Below are positions 1-8,186 of a stretch of DNA of 42,842 bases, in pieces (positions within the stretch are counted from its first letter, which is position 1; each line of letters begins with the position of its first letter). Made by a program: the position numbers and the translations under genes. The stretch lies in NCBI GenBank assembly GCA_945948535.1, contig CAMFBN010000019.1:1-42842 (forward strand), written 5' to 3'. Under the pieces are notes generated by a model, which was not told where the DNA came from, did not search any database, and was given only the letters and a program-made list of their open reading frames with translations. The DNA is from an uncultured Clostridia bacterium (GTDB lineage: Bacteria; Bacillota; Clostridia; Oscillospirales; Oscillospiraceae).

Positions 1-58
1 TCTTTGAAGGTGTGGCCTTTAGCCTTATGTCATTATCTTAATGGCATTGGCCATTGGC
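1..58. repeat. Right part of a heptad-arm palindromic element (copy E0), cut by the window edge
   Basis: From 31 to 58 the sequence is four consecutive 7-bp units of the CATTGGC type (CATTATC, TTAATGG, then CATTGGC twice). This is the same organisation as the right-hand arms of the elements at 3951-3983, 14206-14238, 28551-28580 and 39184-39218. Bases 1-30 would be the end of the core. The element ends about 20 nt from the livF stop codon. The left arm lies outside the window, so the call rests on the heptad pattern only. Confidence 0.5.
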
Positions 59-78
59 AGCCTCCTTTTTTCGCGCAA

Positions 79-786
79 TCAGGTTCCCAGATATGCCGCC
101 TTCACAGCTTCGTTGCTGAGCAGTTCCGCACCGGTGCCCGTCAAGGTGATCCGCCCGGTTTCCATCACATAGCCCCGGTCGGCGGTTTTCAGAGCCATGT
201 TGGCGTTCTGCTCGATGAGCAGCACCGTCACGCCCTGCTTGTTAATTTCTTTGATGATGTCGAAGATGCCCCGGACGATGATGGGGGCCAGACCCAGAGA
301 GGGTTCGTCCATCATGATGACCTTTGGGCGGCTCATCAGCGCCCGGCCTACCGCCAGCATCTGCTGCTCGCCGCCGGACAGGGTGCCGCCGGCCTGCCAG
401 GAGCGCTCCTTCAGCCGGGGGAACAGGTCAAAGACCCAGTTCAGGTCGTCGGTCAGATCGTCGCTGCGCAGATACGCGCCGATCTTCAGGTTTTCCAGCA
501 CCGTCATATCCGGGAAAATCCGCCGTCCCTCGGGCACCAGCGTGATGCCCCGGGAGACGATCAGATTGCTGTCTTTACCGGTGATGTCCTCGCCCTGAAA
601 GGTGATGGCGCCCGCGCTGGGCTTCACCAGTCCGGCGATGGCCCGGAGGGTGGAGCTTTTGCCCGCACCGTTGGCGCCGATCAGGGTGACGATTTCTCCC
701 TCGGGAACGTCCAGCGAAATGCCCTTCACGGCTTCGATGCCGCCGTAGTGCACCTGCAAATCCCGAATTTCCAGAATATTATTCAT
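79..786 (-). CDS. livF: Branched-chain amino-acid ABC transporter ATPase LivF
   Basis: ATP-hydrolysing subunit of a high-affinity importer for branched-chain (or related) amino acids, acting on the cytoplasmic face with LivG, LivM and LivH. The 235-residue protein begins NNILEIRDLQVHYGG and has Walker A GANGAGKS, signature LSGGEQQ and Walker B VIMMDEPSLGLAP, with the H-loop region replaced by the LivF-typical VLLIEQN. The ATG at 786 was chosen because it gives the family's normal N-terminus. The reading frame is open further upstream, but only through livG. The start overlaps the livG stop by 8 nt, which suggests translational coupling. It is the last gene of the liv operon, and the next thing downstream is a repeat element. 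Substrate specificity (Leu/Ile/Val versus other amides or urea) cannot be read from the sequence. Confidence 0.95.
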   Translation of the reverse strand: MNNILEIRDLQVHYGGIEAVKGISLDVPEGEIVTLIGANGAGKSSTLRAIAGLVKPSAGAITFQGEDITGKDSNLIVSRGITLVPEGRRIFPDMTVLENLKIGAYLRSDDLTDDLNWVFDLFPRLKERSWQAGGTLSGGEQQMLAVGRALMSRPKVIMMDEPSLGLAPIIVRGIFDIIKEINKQGVTVLLIEQNANMALKTADRGYVMETGRITLTGTGAELLSNEAVKAAYLGT

Positions 787-1630
787 CCTCCGCCACCCCC
801 AGATAGGCCTCGATGACCCGCTTGTTGTGCTGCACCTCTTTGGGCACGCCCCGGGCAATCTCGCTGCCGAAATCAATGACATAAATGTAGTCGGAAATCT
901 TCATAACCAGATCCATGTGGTGCTCGATGAGGAACACCGTCAGGTGATGGGTGTCCCGAATCTCCTGAATGTACTGGGCCAGCTCCAGGGTCTCCTGAGG
1001 GTTCATGCCCGCGGCAGGCTCGTCGAGAAGCAGCAGTTTGGGTTCGGTAGCCAGCGCCCGGGCGATTTCCAGACGGCGCTGAAGGCCGTAGGGCAGGCTG
1101 GTGGCGATTTCGTCGCAGTACTGATCCAGCCCCTGCTCCTTGAGAAGCTCCATGGTCTCCTCCCGCATCCGGGCCTCCTCTTTGGCGTTGGTGCGGAAGG
1201 TGGCGGAAAATACGTTCTGTTTGGCCCGCATATGCTTGGCAACCAGCACGTTTTCAAACACCGTCATGCTCTTCCACAGCCGGATGTTCTGGAAGGTTCG
1301 GGCGATGCCCAGCTCCACCACATGGTCGGGAGCGGGGTCTACAATCTTCTGGTTTGCGTAAGTCTCAGCGTCCTTACCCAGATAATTTTTCTTCATCTTT
1401 CCCGTGGGATGGCTGCAAATCATGGTTTTGCCCATGAATTCCACCCTGCCGTTGGTGGGCTGATAGACGCCGGTGATGCAGTTGAAGGCCGTGGTCTTAC
1501 CCGCGCCGTTGGGGCCGATGAGAGCCACGATTTTTCCCTCCGGCACGTCCAGCGACAGGTCGTTGACGGCTACAACGCCGCCGAACTGCATGGTCACATG
1601 CTCCATGCGAAGAACCATTTTTTCATCCAT
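779..1630 (-). CDS. livG: Branched-chain amino-acid ABC transporter ATPase LivG
   Basis: Second ATPase of the liv importer, 283 residues. Walker A is GPNGAGKT, the signature region is LPYGLQRRLEIARAL (degenerate, as usual for LivG) and Walker B is LLLLDEPAAGMN. It is longer than the roughly 255 residues usual for the family because of an insert of about 30 residues (around 68-105, KMKKNYLGKDAETY region) between Walker A and the Q-loop. I have the impression that clostridial LivG proteins share this. The ATG at 1630 follows a GGAGGG ribosome binding site at the right distance. It starts 3 nt after the livM stop and its own end overlaps livF. Confidence 0.95.
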   Translation of the reverse strand: MDEKMVLRMEHVTMQFGGVVAVNDLSLDVPEGKIVALIGPNGAGKTTAFNCITGVYQPTNGRVEFMGKTMICSHPTGKMKKNYLGKDAETYANQKIVDPAPDHVVELGIARTFQNIRLWKSMTVFENVLVAKHMRAKQNVFSATFRTNAKEEARMREETMELLKEQGLDQYCDEIATSLPYGLQRRLEIARALATEPKLLLLDEPAAGMNPQETLELAQYIQEIRDTHHLTVFLIEHHMDLVMKISDYIYVIDFGSEIARGVPKEVQHNKRVIEAYLGVAEDE

Positions 1631-1633
1631 GGC

Positions 1634-2866
1634 TTAGCCCTCCTTTCCGGCGGACGCCGCTTTCTTTTTGGGCTTTAATTTCTTTAGCAGGCCTCCGATT
1701 CCGGCCCAGGTCAGCTCCTTCTCGCCCATGATGCCCTGAGAGAAGAACAGGACGATAATCATAATGACCACGGAGAAGACCACCATCCGGAAGCCGCTGC
1801 GCAGCAGGGGCACCTTGAAGGAGCCAATATAGGTCTCGGCGTCCAGGAACCGCAGCCACCACTCGGAGCAGGCCACATACAGGAAGGTGCCGATGACGGA
1901 GCCGGAGATGGAGCCGATGCCGCCGATGACCACGATCAGCAGGATTTCATAGGTCATGGTGGAGGTGAAGGCCTTGGCCTGTGCGTTGGAAACGTACATG
2001 GCAAACAGCGCGCCGCCCACACCGGAGAAGAAGCTGGAAATCACAAAGGACAGCATCTTGTGCTTGAACAGGCTGATGCCCATGGCTTCGGCAGCCACTT
2101 CATCGTCCCGGATGGCCTTAAAGGCCCGGCCATAGGAGGAGTGAATCAGCAGCACAATCACGGTGATGCAGAGTATTGACAATAGGAAGGGCACGAAGGT
2201 GCTCAGCCGCAGCACCACCTGACCGGCGGCGTTCTTGATGTTGAAGTCGGCAAAGGTGGGGAAGCTTTTCAGCATATTGGCGCCGTTGGTGATGGGGCCA
2301 AGGGTCTGCCACTGGAAAATGGCCCGAAGAATCTCTGCAAAGCCCAGCGTCGCAATGGCGAGGTAGTCACTTTTCAGCCGCAGCACGGGGGTGCCGATTA
2401 AGGCGGCGAACAGGGCTGCTACCAGACCGGCGCAGACGATGCCCACCAGCACGGCGCAAATCATGCTCACCGCGCCGCCGAAGCCGGCCGTGCCGAACAG
2501 ACTCTGGAAGGCGTCAACCAGAGAGAATTTCACCGCGGAGCCGCCGTAGAGGTAGTAGACCTGATCTTTCGCGGCCATGGGGACGGTTAAAATCGCGTAG
2601 GTGTAAGCGCCCAGCAGCATGAAGCCCGCCTGACCCAGAGAGAACAGGCCGGTGAAGCCGTTGAGCAGGTTCATGGACACGGCAACCAGAGAGTACACCG
2701 CGCCTTTTTTCAGCACGGTAAACAGCTGGCTGGTGGGGGAGAAAATGGCGGGCATTCCGGGGATCCAGCTGCTGATGTTTTCCAGCACGATCACAAACAG
2801 CAGCAGCACCATAATGGCGAGCATAGCCCGGAGGGTGCCGGCACGTTTTTCGTTTTTTTGCAGCAT
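1634..2866 (-). CDS. livM: Branched-chain amino-acid ABC transporter permease LivM
   Basis: Membrane permease of the liv importer, 410 residues with many hydrophobic helices and the LivM hallmarks NLLNGFTGLFSLGQAGFM, RLKSDYLAIATLGF and the EAA-like loop AFKAIRDDEVAAEAMGI. The frame opens with a GTG at 2875, but that codon lies inside the AAGGAGG ribosome binding site. The ATG at 2866 has proper spacing (about 8 nt) and is preferred. The C-terminus is a short lysine-rich tail (KKLKPKKKAAS). It lies between livH (13 nt upstream) and livG (3 nt downstream) in one transcript. Confidence 0.94.
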   Translation of the reverse strand: MLQKNEKRAGTLRAMLAIMVLLLFVIVLENISSWIPGMPAIFSPTSQLFTVLKKGAVYSLVAVSMNLLNGFTGLFSLGQAGFMLLGAYTYAILTVPMAAKDQVYYLYGGSAVKFSLVDAFQSLFGTAGFGGAVSMICAVLVGIVCAGLVAALFAALIGTPVLRLKSDYLAIATLGFAEILRAIFQWQTLGPITNGANMLKSFPTFADFNIKNAAGQVVLRLSTFVPFLLSILCITVIVLLIHSSYGRAFKAIRDDEVAAEAMGISLFKHKMLSFVISSFFSGVGGALFAMYVSNAQAKAFTSTMTYEILLIVVIGGIGSISGSVIGTFLYVACSEWWLRFLDAETYIGSFKVPLLRSGFRMVVFSVVIMIIVLFFSQGIMGEKELTWAGIGGLLKKLKPKKKAASAGKEG

Positions 2867-2879
2867 TTCGTCCACCTCC

Positions 2880-3785
2880 TTAAACCTTATCGGTGGCCTT
2901 CTCGCCGAACAGGCCCGTGGGCTTGCAGGTGAGAATCACAATCAGCAGCGCGAAGGTAAAGGCATCAGAGAACACGGACACATTCCAGCTCGACGGCAGG
3001 CCCTTGATGATGGTCTCGCAGATGCCGATTAAGAACGCGCCGATCACCGCGCCGGGGATGGAGCCGATGCCGCCGAACACCGCCGCCACGAAGGATTTAA
3101 GACCGGGCATGGCGCCTGCCGTGGGGGTGATGGCAGGATAGGTGGTGAAGTAGAGGATGGAGCCAACCACCGCCAGCGCCGAGCCGATGACGAAGGTCAT
3201 GGAAATGACGTTGTTGATCTTGATGCCCATGAGGCGGCTGGTTTCAAAATCCTTGGACACCGCCCGCATAGCCATGCCGATTTTGGTGTGGTTAATCAGG
3301 GTGGTCAGCAGGGCAATCAACACCAGCACCAGCACGGGGGTGATAATGACCACCAGCTTGGTGGAGGCCCCGCAGATATTGATGGTTTTGGTCAGGGCAT
3401 TGATTGCGGGATAGGTCATGGGCTGGCCGCCGGTGACATACGTCGCGGTGTTTTGCAGCAGGTAGCTGACGCCGATGGCGGAGATCATGACGGACATTCT
3501 CGGCGCGCTGCGCAGGGGCTTGTAGGCCGCCCGCTCGATGAAAAAGCCCAGCCCGATGGTCAGGGCAATGACGATGGGAATGGCGATGTACATGGGCAGA
3601 GCCGCGGAGATGTAGATACCCAAAAGTCCCGCGACCATGAACACGTCGCCGTGGGCGAAGTTGATCAGGCGCAGGATGCCGTAAACCATGGTATAGCCAA
3701 TGGCGATCAGGGCCAGCTGTCCGCCGAGGGAGATACCGCTGAGCAGGATGGATACAATGTATTCCGTGGATAGCAGTTGTTCCAT
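2880..3785 (-). CDS. livH: Branched-chain amino-acid ABC transporter permease LivH
   Basis: Partner permease to LivM, 301 residues. The N-terminal region GGQLALIAIGYTMVYGILRLINFAHGDVFM is the family signature, and the cytoplasmic EAA-like loop reads GMAMRAVSKDFETSRLMGI. The ATG at 3785 is preceded by GGAGGT. It is the first gene after the repeat element that separates it from livJ, so the binding protein and the membrane/ATPase genes may be expressed at different levels from one transcript (inference). Confidence 0.95.
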   Translation of the reverse strand: MEQLLSTEYIVSILLSGISLGGQLALIAIGYTMVYGILRLINFAHGDVFMVAGLLGIYISAALPMYIAIPIVIALTIGLGFFIERAAYKPLRSAPRMSVMISAIGVSYLLQNTATYVTGGQPMTYPAINALTKTINICGASTKLVVIITPVLVLVLIALLTTLINHTKIGMAMRAVSKDFETSRLMGIKINNVISMTFVIGSALAVVGSILYFTTYPAITPTAGAMPGLKSFVAAVFGGIGSIPGAVIGAFLIGICETIIKGLPSSWNVSVFSDAFTFALLIVILTCKPTGLFGEKATDKV

Positions 3786-3821
3786 GGGGAACCTCCTGTC
3801 TTTATAAGCTGTTGATAATAC

Positions 3822-3984
3822 AAATTGACAATTGACAATTGACAGTTGACAATTGTGGTATCCTTTCAGGATGAATTGAAAATAATGAACCCAGGCGGGG
3901 TTCCTGTGCCCGCCGTTTTGTTTTGAATTATCCCCGCAGGGGATTCTCTAAATTGTCAATTGTTCATTGTCAATTGTCAATTCC
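3822..3984. repeat. Heptad-arm palindromic element (copy E1) between livJ and livH
   Basis: Left arm 3824-3851 is four tandem 7-bp units of the ATTGACA type. Right arm 3951-3983 is the same units inverted (ATTGTCA type, one unit changed). The core begins GGTATCC, forms a short hairpin closed by GGAT and runs into AATTGAAAAT. A second mini-hairpin CCCC-gca-GGGG sits at 3930-3942. About 40 nt of extra GC-rich sequence lies between the two. There is no open reading frame. It lies in the intergenic gap of the liv operon. Confidence 0.75.
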
Positions 3985-4053
3985 AACTGAAAATACGACT
4001 GTTGGCGGGGGCGTTTGGGCCCCCGCCAGAAATAGTCGATTGCGGCGAAATAA

Positions 4054-5235
4054 TCAGCTCGGAGAACCGGTCTGCACGGTCTCCAGCACCCAGGTGCCGG
4101 TGGCGGTGTCGGCGGTCTTGATGTAGGCGGTGTCACGGACGGCGTCGCCCACGGAGTCAAAGGCGATGGCGCCGGAAACGCCGGTGTAGGTGACGGAGGG
4201 CAGAATCTGCATCAGAGCGGCCTTGTCGGGGCTGTCGGCCTTCTTCATGGCCTCCAGAGCCACGAAGTAGGCGTCATAGCCCATGGCGGTGACGGCGGAG
4301 ATGGTGTCGTTGCCACCGTTGGCAGCCAGAGCCTCGGAACTGCCGTTGATGTAATCCTTGATGCCCTTGTCGAATTCAGGGGAGCCACCCTCCTGATAGA
4401 AGGTGGAGACGTAGACCTTTAGATTGGTGCCCTTCAGAGCTTCCAGAACCATGTTATCATCCAGGGTGTCGGAGCCAAGGAAGGGGGCCTCAATGCCCAG
4501 AGAATCGGCCTGCTTCAGAATCTGAACGGCGTAGGCGATGGACACGGGGGTGAAGATGACATCGGCGCCCTCGCTCTTGGCCTTGTTCAGGTAGGAGTTA
4601 AAGTCGGAGTTGCCGGTGGGGAAGGAGTCGGTGATGACCTTGCCGCCGGCGGCCTCAAAGACCTGCTTAAAGAAAGCAATCAGGCCCTGGTCGTACTCGT
4701 TGCCAGTCTCGCCCAGGCAGTAGGCAGTCTTGGCGGAGAACTTATCCATGCCGAAGTTGGCCAGAACGTCAGCCTGGAAGTTATCCAGGAAGCAGATACG
4801 GAAGTAGTAGCTGTTGCCGGCGGTGACGTTGGGGTTGGTGCAGGTCACGCCCACGGCGGGGATGCCGGCCTCTTCAAACTTGGGGCCGCCTGCCATGGAA
4901 ACACCGGAGCCGTAGGAGCCGAGGACGATGGACACGCCGGCGCTGACCAGAGAAGAGGCAGCGGAGGGAGCCTTGTCGGTGGAGGAGCCGTTGTCGCCGT
5001 AGACCAGCTCGACCTTATAGGTCTCGCCGCCCAGAGTGACGGTAGGCGCCTGAGAGTTGGCGTACTGCATACCCAGGATTTCCTTCTTGCCGCCGGAAGC
5101 GGAGTCGCCGGAAGAGGGCTCGAAGACGCCGATCTTCACGACCTTTTCGCCGGAAGAAGCGCTGCCGCTGCCGCCGCAGGCGCACAGGGACAGAACCATG
5201 CACAGAACCAGAAGTAACGCTGTGAGTTTTTTCAT
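4054..5235 (-). CDS. livJ: Branched-chain amino-acid ABC transporter substrate-binding lipoprotein LivJ
   Basis: Extracellular solute receptor of the liv importer, 393 residues, type I periplasmic-binding fold (Leu/Ile/Val-binding family). A lipoprotein signal peptide is clear: Lys-Lys start, a leucine-rich core and lipobox L-C-A-C with lipidated Cys20, then a Gly/Ser-rich linker. Mature protein motifs such as KIGVFEPSSGDSASGGKKEILGMQ and YGDNGSSTDKA are typical. The ATG at 5235 follows GGGAGGAT. Its transcript starts far upstream (promoter at 5464-5492), giving a leader of about 220 nt. It is the promoter-proximal gene of the liv cluster. The ligand is inferred only from family. Confidence 0.93.
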   Translation of the reverse strand: MKKLTALLLVLCMVLSLCACGGSGSASSGEKVVKIGVFEPSSGDSASGGKKEILGMQYANSQAPTVTLGGETYKVELVYGDNGSSTDKAPSAASSLVSAGVSIVLGSYGSGVSMAGGPKFEEAGIPAVGVTCTNPNVTAGNSYYFRICFLDNFQADVLANFGMDKFSAKTAYCLGETGNEYDQGLIAFFKQVFEAAGGKVITDSFPTGNSDFNSYLNKAKSEGADVIFTPVSIAYAVQILKQADSLGIEAPFLGSDTLDDNMVLEALKGTNLKVYVSTFYQEGGSPEFDKGIKDYINGSSEALAANGGNDTISAVTAMGYDAYFVALEAMKKADSPDKAALMQILPSVTYTGVSGAIAFDSVGDAVRDTAYIKTADTATGTWVLETVQTGSPS

Positions 5236-5463
5236 TTTTCATATCCTCCCATCTTCGAAATCTCTTGAGAAACCCTCTGCGGCAGATCAGCGAATCTTTT
5301 GTCCCATCCGCGCAGAGATGAAAACGGGAAATACATACAGTATTCCTCCCTTTCCATATCTTTCGGCTGGGCCAAAATCTCCCGCTGTCAGCGTTTGCCG
5401 ATTTCTCAGAGCTTCCTTAAAACAAGTATCCATGGAATATGGACATCTGTCTTTATGAGGAAC
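5236..5463 (-). other. Long untranslated leader of livJ
   Basis: This gene-free stretch lies between the predicted start site (about 5457) and the livJ ATG. One possible stem (CTCTGCG near 5313 pairing with CGCAGAG near 5275) is visible, but I recognise no T-box, riboswitch or terminator in it. Confidence 0.4.
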
Positions 5464-5492
5464 ATTATACTCAATGGAAAATCAAATTGCAA
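5464..5492 (-). promoter_or_regulatory. Sigma-A type promoter for livJ
   Basis: On the minus strand, -35 TTGCAA (5487-5492), 17-bp spacer, perfect -10 TATAAT (5464-5469). It points toward livJ and is the only strong match in the gap. Confidence 0.7.
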
Positions 5493-5672
5493 TCGTTATT
5501 TCTTACGCAAAAAGGAAAAATCAGAGTTCATTTTTATGCAAAAAGCACAATGAAATATGCACACGTCCGGCGGACGGTTCCGGGAACCCCGCCTATATAG
5601 GGCCGCCATCCCTGCCGGATATGATATAAGGTATGGTGCGGGATTTAACCGGCGTAATGTCGACACCTCTCT

Positions 5673-5699
5673 TGCAATCTGCCGGAAAGCTGATATAAT
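5673..5699 (+). promoter_or_regulatory. Sigma-A type promoter for the surface protein gene
   Basis: -35 TTGCAA (5672-5677), 16-bp spacer, perfect -10 TATAAT (5694-5699). Transcription would start near 5706, just before the GGGGGGAGGA ribosome binding site at 5711-5720. The stretch 5493-5672 between the two divergent promoters holds no gene I can support, only short GC-rich palindromes (for example CGTCCGGCGGACG near 5566). Confidence 0.72.
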
Positions 5700-5729
5700 G
5701 ATGACATAACGGGGGGAGGATTGGTTTTT

Positions 5730-7961
5730 ATGCGGAAATTTCTTTCGATACTGATGCTTGTCTGCCTGCTGTGGGGCATGGTTCTGCCTGCCGGGGCGGA
5801 AGAGGGAGGAAAAGCCGCCCAGCTGTACGCGCAGACCGGGGATGGCACGGACTATCGGACAAGACTGACCTTCGAAGCGGGAGAAACCCTGTTCGCCCGG
5901 TTCTACACGGCAGCGGCGGCTGAAAGCCTGATTGACGCTGGAACCTTTACATCCGACAAGACCGGTCTGACCATCGGCGAACCGGGCACGGACGGAAATT
6001 GTGTCCTCAGTTCCGAAACCCCGGACACTTATACGGTGAGCTATGAAGAGGACGGGATTACCTACCGCATGGAAGTTGCCGTTACGGAGCCCGCCGCTGC
6101 CACCAACACTATTACGGTTCCCGATGCCGCGACGCTGAGTACAATCCTGTCCGATCAGGCGAAGTTCGATGCTTTCCTGACGGCGAACCACTATAGCAAA
6201 ACCGGTGATTTAACCCTTGTGCTGCCCGTCGGTGACCTCGACAGCGTGACCTGCCGTGTTCAGCTTTCCAATGGCGCGAAGTTGATTCTGAAGGGCGCAG
6301 CAGACAAGAAAACAAATATGAAAGATGGCATTAGGGTTAGCGTACCCAATGTATGTCTGGACGGGATAAAATTTGGTAACAGTGTCACTGTAGACCCCGG
6401 CTGTAATCTGACGGTTTCAAATTGTGGTTTCACCACTTCCAGTTCCAAGTACGCTTTTCGCTTAATACAAGATGCTGATGAAGAAGTGTCAAGACTCTCG
6501 TTAACGTCTAATATCTTTTCTGGTTCCTCTACCATATGCATGGCATCCATATTAAAAGCTAGCACGAGCACCGAGGATACCGCAGAAATAGGAAGATGGT
6601 TGGCTACGACGGAAAGTAGAAACACAACTGAGGTTATCGACTTTGGAGTCCACATCGACGAAGAGGAAGGTGAAGCTCTGCACATTACCTTCTCTAGCTC
6701 AAAGGCCTCCCATGTTAATAACGGCTGGAGCTTTAACTTTATTACAAACTGTGATTTCAAGGATGCGTATGTGGTTTATGGTAACAAAAGGACCATCTAC
6801 AAGCTTGATTCGGCAAAGAAACAGATCACGATAGGCGCACACACCAAAGGTGAATACACTGTTGTCAACGGCTCTTATCCTAAGCTGGAGAAAAAGAGCG
6901 GCTACTATGTAGTCAAGGTTTCCGAGAAGCATGAATTCTATCTTAACGAAATCATACTGGACAACTTCCCCTACGCAGCGGCAGATATCACTCTGAGCGG
7001 GAAAAAAGTGGATTATACCATGAGCACGGTCAGCGGCAAACGCACCGTGACCATCCCAAAGCTTTCTGAGGGAACCTACACCATCAAGGAAACCACCAAG
7101 ACAGTCACCAAAACCACCAAAACCAAGACCACCAGCCGGAAATATACCACTTCTCAGGATTATTTCTTGGTCACGCCTCAGGGCTTCTCCAACGCCGTGC
7201 GCTACGTCCGGGATAACCTTGTGACCCTCAACTGCACCGAGGCCGGCATGAAGGCCATCAGCCTGCCCGTGCCCTCCATGGCTGCCGCCGCGGAGAAGGG
7301 CTACAGCGTGCTGGTGAAGACCAAAGGCGCGGAGCTGACTCTGGATGCCGCCGCCCTCAAGTCCCTTGCCCAGCAGGCCAAGGGCGACACGGTTCTGCTG
7401 CACTACAAGTCCCTGAACCACAAGACCCTGACTGCCGTAGGACAGGCATCGGTGAAGAGTCATCTGGCCCAGCATCCCGGCGACAGCGCCGACCTCGCCT
7501 TCCTGGTGACGGCGACCAGCGACTCGGAGACCATCGAGGACTTGCAGAAGGGCACCATTACCCTGAAAATCCCCTTTATCATCCTGCCCGGCGCGGAAGA
7601 AATTGACAATATGGTCTACGCCCTTCAGGGCGAGAGCCTCAGCGAAGCCCGGGACACCACCGTGGCGGACGGCTACCTCACCACAAAGCTGCTGGACCTG
7701 ACGGAGTACATGGTGTTCCAGGTCGGCGAGCCTGTGGAGACCACCGAGGAACCCACGGAAGCCACCGTGGAGACTACGGAAGAAACCACCGAGGAAACCA
7801 CGGAGCCGGATACCGGGGATTACACGGAGGACTTTGATTTTGAGCAGGAGGAAGAAGAGGACGGCTTCCCTGTCTGGATTCCCGTTGCCGCGGTGCTGCT
7901 TCTGGCAGGCGGCGGCGCGGCGGCCTGGTTCCTGTTCTTCCGTAAGCGGTTGAAGAAATAA
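5730..7961 (+). CDS. Large surface protein with signal peptide, beta-helix-like core and C-terminal membrane anchor
   Basis: The 743-residue protein is predicted to be exported and tethered. It has an N-terminal signal peptide (MRKFLSILMLVCLLWGMVLPAGA, cleaved after AGA), then an N-terminal domain. Next come turns such as SNGAKLILKGAADKK, VSVPNVCLDGIKFG and NLTVSNCGFTT, which read like right-handed beta-helix rungs. A lysine/threonine-rich stretch (KTVTKTTKTKTTSRK) and a second globular region follow. The C-terminus has a Glu/Thr stalk (TTEEPTEATVETTEETTEE), an acidic patch, one hydrophobic helix and the basic tail RKRLKK. There is no LPXTG motif. The ATG at 5730 has GGAGG 10 nt upstream; an in-frame TTG at 5721 is less likely. 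The middle of the gene (about 6300-6960) is visibly AT-richer than both ends. Function unknown; adhesion or carbohydrate binding is only a guess. Confidence 0.8.
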   Translation: MRKFLSILMLVCLLWGMVLPAGAEEGGKAAQLYAQTGDGTDYRTRLTFEAGETLFARFYTAAAAESLIDAGTFTSDKTGLTIGEPGTDGNCVLSSETPDTYTVSYEEDGITYRMEVAVTEPAAATNTITVPDAATLSTILSDQAKFDAFLTANHYSKTGDLTLVLPVGDLDSVTCRVQLSNGAKLILKGAADKKTNMKDGIRVSVPNVCLDGIKFGNSVTVDPGCNLTVSNCGFTTSSSKYAFRLIQDADEEVSRLSLTSNIFSGSSTICMASILKASTSTEDTAEIGRWLATTESRNTTEVIDFGVHIDEEEGEALHITFSSSKASHVNNGWSFNFITNCDFKDAYVVYGNKRTIYKLDSAKKQITIGAHTKGEYTVVNGSYPKLEKKSGYYVVKVSEKHEFYLNEIILDNFPYAAADITLSGKKVDYTMSTVSGKRTVTIPKLSEGTYTIKETTKTVTKTTKTKTTSRKYTTSQDYFLVTPQGFSNAVRYVRDNLVTLNCTEAGMKAISLPVPSMAAAAEKGYSVLVKTKGAELTLDAAALKSLAQQAKGDTVLLHYKSLNHKTLTAVGQASVKSHLAQHPGDSADLAFLVTATSDSETIEDLQKGTITLKIPFIILPGAEEIDNMVYALQGESLSEARDTTVADGYLTTKLLDLTEYMVFQVGEPVETTEEPTEATVETTEETTEETTEPDTGDYTEDFDFEQEEEEDGFPVWIPVAAVLLLAGGGAAAWFLFFRKRLKK

Positions 7962-8035
7962 AGTCCCTGCGCACCGGCCCGGGGGCTGACCCGGCATCGG
8001 GTACGATGCTCTGCGCAAGAGAACGAATATAAATC

Positions 8036-8074
8036 ACTGCCCGCCGCGGTTTAAGACCCGCGGCGGGCAGTTTT
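8036..8074 (+). terminator. Rho-independent terminator after the surface protein gene
   Basis: A perfect stem of about 14 bp (ACTGCCCGCCGCGG with its complement) with an 8-nt loop is followed by TTTT. Confidence 0.88.
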
Positions 8075-8098
8075 CCTGTTTCGTCAGCGCCTCGGCGC

Positions 8099-8186
8099 TC
8101 AGCCGGAAACGTTCTCCACCGTCACCGGCTCCCAGCCGGTCTGACTCAGGGGCTTTGTGGAAATGACCACGCCGTCAGGCGGTGTA
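8099..8186 (-). pseudogene. Remnant of a gene 3' end, possibly a class II glutamine amidotransferase
   Basis: Read on the minus strand, this frame gives a plausible protein C-terminus (PPDGVVISTKPLS, then QTGWEPVTVENVSG and a TGA stop at 8099-8101). Upstream of PPDG the frame immediately becomes an AT-only stretch encoding mostly Phe/Tyr, so the rest of the gene is gone. The pattern V-V-I-S-T-K-P-L followed by W-E-P-V resembles the end of YafJ/EgtC-type glutamine amidotransferases, but this is from memory and weak. No start codon or ribosome binding site goes with it. Confidence 0.4.

Noticed and set aside
3822..3984. CRISPR-like repeats in the AATTGACA arms
   Set aside because: The units are 7 bp, contiguous without spacers and inverted between arms. 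There are no cas genes.
5496..6191. Minus-strand open frame over the start of the surface protein gene
   Set aside because: It overlaps a strong plus-strand promoter, ribosome binding site and signal peptide, and has no recognisable domain.
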